Shown here: piece after piece, positions 57,129 through 64,000 of the stretch
Layout: each line of letters starts with the position of its first letter
Position numbering within the stretch: the stretch's first letter is position 1
Assembly (NCBI GenBank): GCA_033439265.1
Contig: JAVTVX010000009.1
Coordinates: 7,715,109-7,779,108, forward strand
Reading direction: 5' to 3'
DNA: 64,000 nt
Source of the DNA: Dillenia suffruticosa
Lineage: Eukaryota; Streptophyta; Magnoliopsida; Dilleniales; Dilleniaceae
Notes under the pieces: generated by a model
The model's input: only the letters and a program-made list of their open reading frames with translations
Databases searched by the model: none
What the model was told of the DNA's origin: nothing
Position numbers and translations under genes: made by a program

Positions 57129-59278
57129 TGTCACGCCCCGAACTGGAGTCATGAACAGCCGTTCGTTGCCCTGGATGCCGGCTACACTTTTACAAAAAAT
57201 CGGACAGAATCTCCCTATATTTCGGAGGTCTCCCAAGTACAATTTGACCTGTATATCAACATTCATCCTATAAAATAAATAAATGGCAATCTCGGCCTCT
57301 CCAAAATCAACCAATGCCACAGCCAATATCCAGAACAACGCAAAGTTATAAAAATTTCTAGCAGATCTAGCCACAGACCTCTACTATCTGCCTAACTAGA
57401 GCATGAGTAGCCGTCACACCAAGCGGACCTAAAATTTTACATAATATACAATAATTTTTTCAAGTGACATTCAAATACGTACAATCGACTCAATGCAAAT
57501 AAACTATAAGAGTTTCACAAATAAATATATATAAATTATACAGTCATCCAAAAAATAAATAAATGAGTACATTTATCAAATTAAAATCTTCAATAATTAT
57601 AGCGGAAGATATGGTAACATCCATATCCAAGTCCGGTACTATCAAGTTCACGTCGCAACACAATAATTTTTCTTCAGTTCAAGACTAATCCTGTGGGGAG
57701 AAAGTGAGGGGTGAGTATCTATGGGAGGATACTCAGCAAGTGAGGGGATTGATATCGTGCTATCAATATCAAGGGTGAATTTGGAGTATCAAAGCATGTA
57801 ACAAAATATCGAGTGTGCGAAAATAACGTGTTGTTTCAGAGTAAAACATATCTCAAGACACACATCAGAAAATAATATATACATCCATCTATGTATCAAG
57901 TGACATATACAGAGCCGGCCGAACAAACAACCCCGGTAATAGTCTACCTAGACCAAGGACCGACGCATTGGAGGTTTTCACTATACAAATATCAAATAAT
58001 GGCACTCTACCCCAATATTGGCTACAGACTACTCCAACTAACCTGTAAATAATAATAATAATACATATATATAGTCGGCCGTGTATGGTGTTTCGCCCAG
58101 TGCTAGACAGAGGTAAACTCACGTCCTCCCCGATGAGGGTCAACTTGGAACACCCATACACATGACGATCTGACGGATACCTCCGGCCAAAGTGTATCCG
58201 GGCACAAGGGGTGCCTCTACCAAATGTTTTTCGTAGCTACGGAATGTTATAGGAAACATATCACATATCACCAAGTTGGCCAGGCACGTAACCCCATGCA
58301 TCACATCATCATGTCGGCCGGGCATATAGCCCCATGCATCGTAACATAACTTCAGTCGGGCGTATAGCCCAAATAATACATGTAAATCCATTTAAAAATT
58401 ACGTGCCAATATAGTAAAATTATTAAAATATGTCAATATGTCAAAAGAATGGTACAGTATCCGCTTATCAAATTCATGGATGCAAATCAATAAAATCGAC
58501 AGTTGGGACACTCCAATGGTCACAAAAATATGTCTATCAAAATCCAAAAATTTAGATTTCACACGTATAGAAATCATGTCGTTTGAAAATCGGTAAAACA
58601 TGATTTGTCAATCAATAGAAGATGTCAAAGTCTCACTCACAGTTCTAGGGAGAGTGGTCACTCCCTATTTTCAAAACAAATCCAATCTGATTTCTCGAGT
58701 CTCCAAAAAGATCAACCTAATCAGATCATCACAATTTAACATCAAATTTCAAGTATTATAGGGTTTATCCATTTTTCCCAAATTTGTACAAACTTAACTC
58801 TGCAATTTATGAATACACTCTAATGTTATCAGTTGCATTTCATTTATAAACAATTAACGTACTTTTAAACCAAGTCATATGTCATTTTCAAGGTATATGA
58901 GTCTATTTTCATAATACGGAGATCGTATTTAAATTGCCTATAAGCAAAACAATTTATAATGAGAAAGGCTGCATCAACCATTGCACTCAAATCCTAATTT
59001 TTGACTATTTTCATGCATAAGTCAATTTAAACTCCAAGGGAAATTATTCAAATCAACTTAATTTGATTCTATCATCCTGAATTTACCCTAAATTTAATAA
59101 CCAAATCGAATGGGTCTGAAATCCCTCACCTAGGGTTTTTCTTGGATCGCACACCTTTGTCCAAATGTCTCATCGATCACTCCAAGATTTGAAATGCTAT
59201 CTATCAAGACAAGGTTTATTAGTTAGGTTCAAATACTTAGATCGAAAGCAAAACCCTAAATCAATTACCTACGTGGAG

Positions 59279-59760
59279 GTTTGCGGGCTGTTACAGGCTC
59301 ACGGGCCATCATGGGCCGTCGCAGGCTACAGCGTGTTCGCGGGTTCGCAGGTTAGCAGGCCAGTGGGCTTCGGCTAGTGGGCTCACTAGTCTGCAGACCA
59401 GCGGGCCGGCAGGCCTGCGAGCTGATGGGCCTGCGGGCTGGCGAGCCTACAGGCTGGCGGGCCTGCGGCTGATAGGCCTGCGGGCCGGCAGTGGCTCGCG
59501 GGGCTTAGTAGCTTGTGGGCTGGTACGCGTTCGTGCGTTGGTGCGCGCCCGTGCGTTGGTGTGCGCCCGTGCGCTGGTGCGCCCATGGACTGGGTCGCGC
59601 TCGCGGATTGAGGCGCGCTCCCTCGCGAGCTGGGTCGCGCTCGCTCACTGACTGAGGCGTGCTGTAGCTCGATCGCGTGCAAAGGCGTACGCTTGCGGGA
59701 GGCAGTGACAGTCGCGCACGGTGGTGTACGGTGCGCGGGGGAGATCACGCAATGGCGCGC
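59279..59760. repeat. GC-rich low-complexity block in the solo LTR
   Basis: Units such as GGCCTGCGGGCTGGCGAG and GTGCGCGCCCGTGCGTTGGT repeat. Like the other GC-rich blocks, it contrasts sharply with AT-rich flanks. Confidence 0.6.
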
Positions 59761-59950
59761 TGGTGGTGGAGCTCGCAGCGGTGTGCGATCGGGAAGGGAG
59801 TGCGATCGCGAGAGGGAGAGAACTGTGAGAGAGAAATTGAGAGGGAAAGAAGAAGAAGAAGAAGAAGAAAATGATGGTGGTGGGCCGTTGGTGGCGGAGC
59901 TCGCGGCGAAGGAGGAGCGGCGCCGCTGTGGGGGGAGAAACGAAGGGTCG

Positions 59951-59952
<2 letters not shown>

Positions 59953-59999
<47 letters not shown>
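59953..59999. repeat. (GA)n microsatellite
   Basis: About 23 GA repeats, continuing as imperfect GA-rich sequence to about 60020. Confidence 0.9.
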
Positions 60000-60005
<6 letters not shown>

Positions 60006-60057
60006 AGAGAGAGAGAGGGATTAGGTTTTCCAACCCCAATCCCCAAATCAATTTGGG

Positions 60058-60088
60058 GACGTAGCGTTTTGGGGCAAAACGCTGCGTC
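60058..60088. other. Conserved LTR hairpin
   Basis: Arms GACGTAGCGTTTTG and CAAAACGCTGCGTC pair at 13 of 14 positions around a 3-base loop. The related LTR at 63765-63791 keeps the core stem. Confidence 0.65.
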
Positions 60089-60101
60089 TCCATTTTTTTT
60101 A

Positions 60102-60106
<5 letters not shown>

Positions 60107-60138
<32 letters not shown>
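60107..60138. repeat. (AT)n microsatellite
   Basis: About 15 AT repeats. A second AT run lies at 60311-60344. Confidence 0.9.
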
Positions 60139-60141
<3 letters not shown>

Positions 60142-60311
60142 CACACCTACATTTTGTTAGAAATGCGAATTTCATAAAAATGAGATTTATTTCGATTTGT
60201 CGATTCAGCAAATTAAAATATATCAAAATTTTAATTTAAATACCCCAAAATCAAAAATCAAATTTAAATAAATAAATCTCTCTTTATAGAATGAACTGAG
60301 CAATATCTCAT

Positions 60312-60345
<34 letters not shown>

Positions 60346-60390
60346 TCAAAAATGGTACTCTTCTACGGATACCGCAGTGTCTGTGTTACA

Positions 60391-60857
60391 GATTTGGATT
60401 TAATTGATACTTGTCATATCTTTTGAGACAAGTATTGGTGGAATCCAAACTTGGTTCACGTGGAAAGTGTCCAATTTTGTTTAAAACTTATTTTTGCAAA
60501 ATTTATTGTTCTCATTTGGGACATTTGGACTTTTATTGAGATGGTTGAAACATTTTGAGATTGTGAATTATGTGAAACTTTAGAATGGTTGGGAATGCCA
60601 CATTGCATGCACTGTATGTACAGGAACCCCTCTCCAATGTGTGCTAATGTATACTTGTATGTACAGGGATAAGCCGAATGGACTCCTTGTATGTGTATTG
60701 ATTTTATGATTTCTCATTTTGATGGGTTTTACATTTTTGAAAATTTATTATAAAATTGGAATGTCTTGTGCTATCCCGGTATATGAGGGGGTCATACCCG
60801 TGTGTCGAGATAACGCGACGGTTGTTACGTGCTCAACGGGAGAGTCAGGGCATGACA
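60391..60857 (+). repeat. Gypsy 3' LTR, last part
   Basis: Resumes with GATTT (duplicated) and ends GGGCATGACA at 60857, directly before the ATTAA target duplication. Confidence 0.93.
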
Positions 60858-60869
60858 ATTAAAAAATAA

Positions 60870-62250
60870 TTATCTATTATTTTTATTACTAAAAAAGAAT
60901 TTAGCCAATGATCTCTTTCAAGTTGAAAGCGTTAAATGATTGCTTTATTCTCAATGTTAGAGAATATAGCCTTCTCAACGTTTCTCATCAAATAATCATT
61001 TAACCATCGATTTCTTATTCTGTTGCACAATCAACTTTTTATAATATTTATGGTAAAAATAAAATAAAATCTCTCAATAATAGTAGTTGTGATAGGCAAT
61101 AACGGATATAAAACATGATTCTTTGTTTCAATCAACTTCTCAAACAACTTCATGTAAGTCTCAAACAAATTATCTAAAACTATCAATTCTACTAAATAAG
61201 ACCATGAAAATCAAATTTAGCAAAGCAAACCAATCTCTGATTGTCAAATGCAGCAAAATTACCGTGAAAATTTAAGCAACTAAAATTACATGTTTATGCT
61301 ATGAACTAAATTAAGAAAAAGGTAGCAACTCGAATATATCAATTATATCCTTGTCCATGCAACAAGTGTCAACTAAAGTTGACGTGCAAAACGATGAATG
61401 CATATGCACATGCATTCTTTTTTTTTTTCTTTGATATCATGGCTTAATCACCACCTAGTATTCGGAGTTTCACACTGACTAATCTGGATCGATCACTACA
61501 GAACTCACTTTATGAGGGCGGATCTCCCAATATTGTTTTTTTCGTGTCTAGAGGGAGTCAAACTCTCAATCTGGTTAATGGACGAAAGTATCCATCCTAC
61601 CTACGCCAACAAGTGTTGGTGTATGCACATGCATTCTCTTTTAAAATAAGTTTTTTAAGACCATTTAACTCGCATACCAAATTGCTAACTCCATCACATC
61701 GTTGTCCATGCATTCCATGAATCTGTTAATACTTAAACCATGTTTATTAAGCATCAAAGTTGTGGCTTCTTTGAGTGTTATAGCAGTAGTGTCTCTTACA
61801 TGTGTAATTCAAAGGAAATGCTCAACGACACATAGGCATTGATCAACATTGCGAAGGGCAAAAGTTATCTGTTTCTTAGTTGAAACATCTCATGATTCAT
61901 CCATAATAATGGAAAATAATAAATCTCCAAGATCTTTAATAATTGCATTAGGGTTTTCTATCACTGCTTCATTTGTTATATATTTTTAATTATATATTTT
62001 TAAATTTTAGGTGAAGTAAATTGATCATTTGAACGAGATTTTTTCAATACCATCTCATTAATATATTTATTACGATCTGCAACAAATTGCAAAAATTCTC
62101 ATATTTTTTGTAATCTTTATATTTATCATGTTCATGGAAAGCAAGTTCTTCTTTCCGCAGAGAACGAATTCAATTAACTGATACAGTCCATAGAATACGC
62201 TAAGTAGCTGATTCACTATCGTGACCCCTTGATACCATCAAATGGTAAAG
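60870..62250 (-). pseudogene. Decayed hAT transposase (DUF4371/TTF-type with hAT dimerisation domain)
   Basis: The minus strand read from 62250 gives, in shifting frames, AFHEHDKYKDYKKYENFCNL, then NAIIKDLGDLLFSIIMDES, STKKQITFALRNVDQ and TTAITLKEATTLMLNKHG. These match the DUF4371/RNase H-like region of zinc-finger MYM/TTF-type hAT proteins. Below the inserted SINE, a C-terminal patch (about 60880-61110) reads YPLLPITTTIIERF and NRWLNDYLMRNVEKAIFSNI, the hAT dimerisation domain. Sequence between the two is shorter than in full proteins, and there are several stops. hAT transposases move elements by cut and paste; this copy is dead. Confidence 0.7.
61403..61637 (-). mobile_element. tRNA-derived SINE with 16 bp target-site duplication
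   Basis: The element, 61419-61621, is flanked by the perfect duplication TATGCACATGCATTCT (61403-61418 and 61622-61637). On the minus strand it starts with tRNA-like sequence: TGGCGTAGGTAGG (A-box-like) and AGTTTGACTCC (B-box-like). It ends in a short A-run (the T-run at 61419-61428). The length is about 203 bp. SINEs are transcribed by RNA polymerase III and copied by LINE enzymes. It lies inside the hAT pseudogene. Confidence 0.85.
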
Positions 62251-62950
62251 ACTCACCTCCTATGTGCCTTCAATTGTAGGCAAGTCTTAGGCCATAGGAC
62301 CTATAAGTCTCCTACAAGGTCACTCTCTTCACCTCTTAAATCTTACCTCTCAACCAATTAAGCCCAACACTATCTTTTTTTCACCCTTAACTTTACATGG
62401 ATTGCCATCACCACAATGGATTTCCACCATAGTGGAGGTGGAATCAACGTTGTATGGCCTCACCATCGAATGGTGAGGCTTGCCCATGAGTGAAAGTTCA
62501 CAGGAGATAAACCTATACCATTTAACAATGTTAAGGGGCCGCAACTCTAAGCCCCATGACATTTTCATCATGGTGGCATCCACAACCGTTGTTGTCTCTC
62601 TTTTCCCACCATCAGCAATGAGAGATCACTCTGACAATGGGGAATGGTTTGCTACCACCAAGAGACTAACAACTATCAAACTGCAACCATGGTGGCCATG
62701 GTTGCTTCTGAGAGGGTTGTGGGCTTGAAAGCTGAACTCCTTCTGCTTCATCCTAGGACTGAGCCAGCAATCCACATAGTTGTTAAGTCAACAACTGAGA
62801 AGAGGGAAAGAGAAAAAAAAAAGAGGGAGATGGAAGGAGAGTTCTTTTTTTGATGACGTGACAGTTATTGAGATTCGGTGCTGATTATATGTTAATTTTA
62901 TTATTTTCTATATCTAAAATATCATGTATTGACTTTTATGTGTTAGGATA
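62251..62950. other. Unassigned sequence with small palindromes
   Basis: No homology recognised; frames under 85 codons are not convincing. Short palindromes include CCTCACCATCGAATGGTGAGG near 62458-62478. A purine-rich run lies at 62800-62840. Confidence 0.3.
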
Positions 62951-62959
62951 ATATTTAAT

Positions 62960-63690
62960 CTAGTTATTCAAGTAGATAAATAGTTTTACATATTATATAT
63001 GCATGTATAAGATCCAATGGTTCAATATATATGATTTGTGTATGCGATCGGATAAATGATACGTACAGAAAGTGCAAGTCATGGATAAATCGACCAAAAG
63101 TAAATTATTGATAGCTAGTGGAATAATATGAAAAGGGATATTACAAAATGTTTCTAAATGTTTGACTTGTCAATAAGTTAAAATAGAATATCAGAAACCA
63201 TTTGACTTGCTGCAACCCTTACCAATTCCATAATAGAAATGAGATGAAGTAACTATGGATTTCATTTGTGGATTACCAAAGAGTAAGAATAGGCATGATG
63301 CAATTCGGTAATTGTGGATAGGTTCACCAAATTTTCTCACTTCTTGCCAATTAAAATGACTTATCCTATTGAAAAATTGAGTAGAATATATATAGATGAG
63401 ATGGTTAAATTGCATGAAGTATCTCTTAGTATTGTTTCTGACAGAAATCCAAAAATTTATTTCTTGACTTTGGAAACAACTACAACAACTTTTAGATATT
63501 AAGTTGAAATTTAGCAGAAGTTCTCATACTTAAACGATGGACAATCAAAACACACTATTTAAATATTAGAGGATATGTTTCGAGTGTGCGTATTCGATTT
63601 CAAAGAAAATTGGGATAAGCATTTACCACTTGTTGAATCCGCATACAATAATAGTTTTCAATCCGGTTCCTTACAAGACATTATGCAACA
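62960..63690 (+). pseudogene. Second gypsy pol fragment (integrase)
   Basis: Broken plus-strand frames match the integrase of the gypsy element at 53511-54430: VDRFTKFSHFLPIKMTYPIE, IYIDEMVKLHEVSLSIVSD, then YNNSFQ near 63645. An upstream patch (IASGII, then CLTCQ, EYQKP) corresponds to the region before the integrase core. Frameshifts and stops abound, the match fades after about 63690, and no LTR ends of this copy were identified. Confidence 0.7.
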
Positions 63691-63723
63691 CCGACACTCG
63701 TTGCCCGAACAAGTGTATGAGTT

Positions 63724-64000
63724 TTAAAAAATATATATATATATATTTAAAAAAAACAGCAGAGTGCTGCGTTTTGAGACAAAACGCAGCACCCCCCCAA
63801 TTTGGGATTAGGGCTTTTTAGCCCTGATCTTTCCCTTTCTCTCTCTCTCTCTCCCCGACTCTTCATCTCCCCCACCGCTCTCTCTCCGTCCATTCCTCTC
63901 CCGGGTCGTGCTTTCCTCTACCACCACCATCGCCGCTGCATCTCCCTCTCTCTTCGTCTTTCTCTCACTTTCCCTTTCTCTCTTTATTTCCTTCTCTCGG
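63724..64000 (+). repeat. Partial LTR related to the solo LTR, running off the window
   Basis: An (AT)n tract, the GCTGCGTTTTG hairpin (63765-63791), AATTTGGGATTAGGG, a CT-rich run and CCCCGACTCTTC follow in the same order as in the solo LTR read on its own strand (60140 down to about 59880). The orientation is plus, opposite to the solo LTR. The right end lies beyond the window. Confidence 0.65.

Larger units (their letters stand above)
57129..60390 (-). mobile_element. Solo LTR of another gypsy-type family, reverse orientation (3262 bp)
   Basis: On the minus strand it begins TGTAACACAGACACTGCGG and ends GTTCGGGGCGTGACA. The perfect 5 bp duplication GATTT lies at 57124-57128 and 60391-60395. 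The 5' LTR at about 49111-49130 is the unoccupied site. No internal region or second LTR is present, so it is a solo LTR left by recombination. It contains a GC-rich block (59279-59760), GA and AT microsatellites, and a conserved hairpin (60058-60088). Long open frames on the minus strand (59386-60144) are low-complexity. Confidence 0.88.
36363..60862 (+). mobile_element. Chromovirus-type gypsy retrotransposon with two later insertions
   Basis: The element proper runs 36368-60857, starts TGTAACA, ends TGACA, and is flanked by the perfect 5 bp duplication ATTAA (36363-36367 and 60858-60862). Its 5' LTR is split by a CACTA element and its 3' LTR by a solo LTR. Without the insertions the LTRs are 2717 and 2716 bp, the internal region 5292 bp, and the whole about 10.7 kb. 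In a 263 bp sample the LTRs differ at 10 positions, nine of them transitions. The domain order PR-RT-RNase H-integrase-chromodomain and the long LTRs indicate a Tekay/Del-like chromovirus. Numerous stops make it non-functional. Confidence 0.95.

Noticed and set aside
59386..60144. 252-codon open frame on the minus strand
   Set aside because: It runs through AT and GA microsatellites and the GC-rich block of the solo LTR; the product is Leu/Ser and Ala/Pro/Arg low complexity with no domain.
1..64000. CRISPR arrays, bacterial operons, rRNA or telomeric repeats
   Set aside because: The regularly spaced subterminal repeats were considered, but units are inverted and variable with AT-rich loops and bounded by CACTA ends; no Cas genes, rRNA or telomere motifs were seen.

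Overview
The window is repeat-dominated nuclear DNA of a flowering plant. The evidence is AT-rich sequence, plant-type transposable elements of several classes (copia, chromovirus-type gypsy, CACTA, hAT, SINE), plant splice signals, and tRNA-iMet-type primer binding sites. A dicot seems more likely than a grass, but no species can be named. I found no intact host gene, rRNA, CRISPR array or organellar insert. Everything recognisable is a mobile element, a remnant of one, or low-complexity sequence.

Layout. 1-3515: a GC-rich block, a decayed plant-transposon-protein remnant (minus strand) and AT-rich filler. 3516-9972: a CACTA-type element whose two ~2.1 kb arms are inverted copies of each other, each carrying part of an ORF1 (Transposase_24-like) gene. 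11.3-16.9 kb: a decayed TNP2 transposase gene (minus), split by a MITE-like element that is itself split by a non-autonomous CACTA element (E1, 14048-16462, TSD TTT). 16.9-20.5 kb: the 5' end of a minus-strand copia element, split by CACTA element E2 (17692-20017, TSD CCT), which is E1 in the opposite orientation. 21203-24111: a third member, E3 (TSD CAA). 24.76-25.25 kb: a dimeric tandem array. 26547-31349: a young copia retrotransposon with 281 bp LTRs differing at four sites, TSD AGAAC, and one frameshift.

From 36368 to 60857 lies one chromovirus-type gypsy element flanked by a perfect ATTAA duplication and interrupted twice. Its 5' LTR contains a 10.5 kb CACTA element (37122-47616, TSD AAA) with an apparently intact ORF1 and a TNP2 gene carrying two stop codons. 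Its 3' LTR contains a 3.26 kb solo LTR in reverse orientation (57129-60390, TSD GATTT). The two host LTRs serve as each other's empty site: without the insertions they measure 2717 and 2716 bp. 60.9-62.2 kb is a decayed hAT transposase with an inserted SINE (16 bp TSD). 63.0-64.0 kb holds a second gypsy integrase fragment and part of an LTR related to the solo LTR.

How the parts may relate. The long CACTA element encodes both proteins that CACTA elements use, and its ends resemble those of E1-E3, so an intact relative could mobilise E1-E3. The most unusual material is inside E1-E3: outward-facing tRNA-like A-box/B-box modules, each followed by a GC-rich repetitive body that differs between copies.
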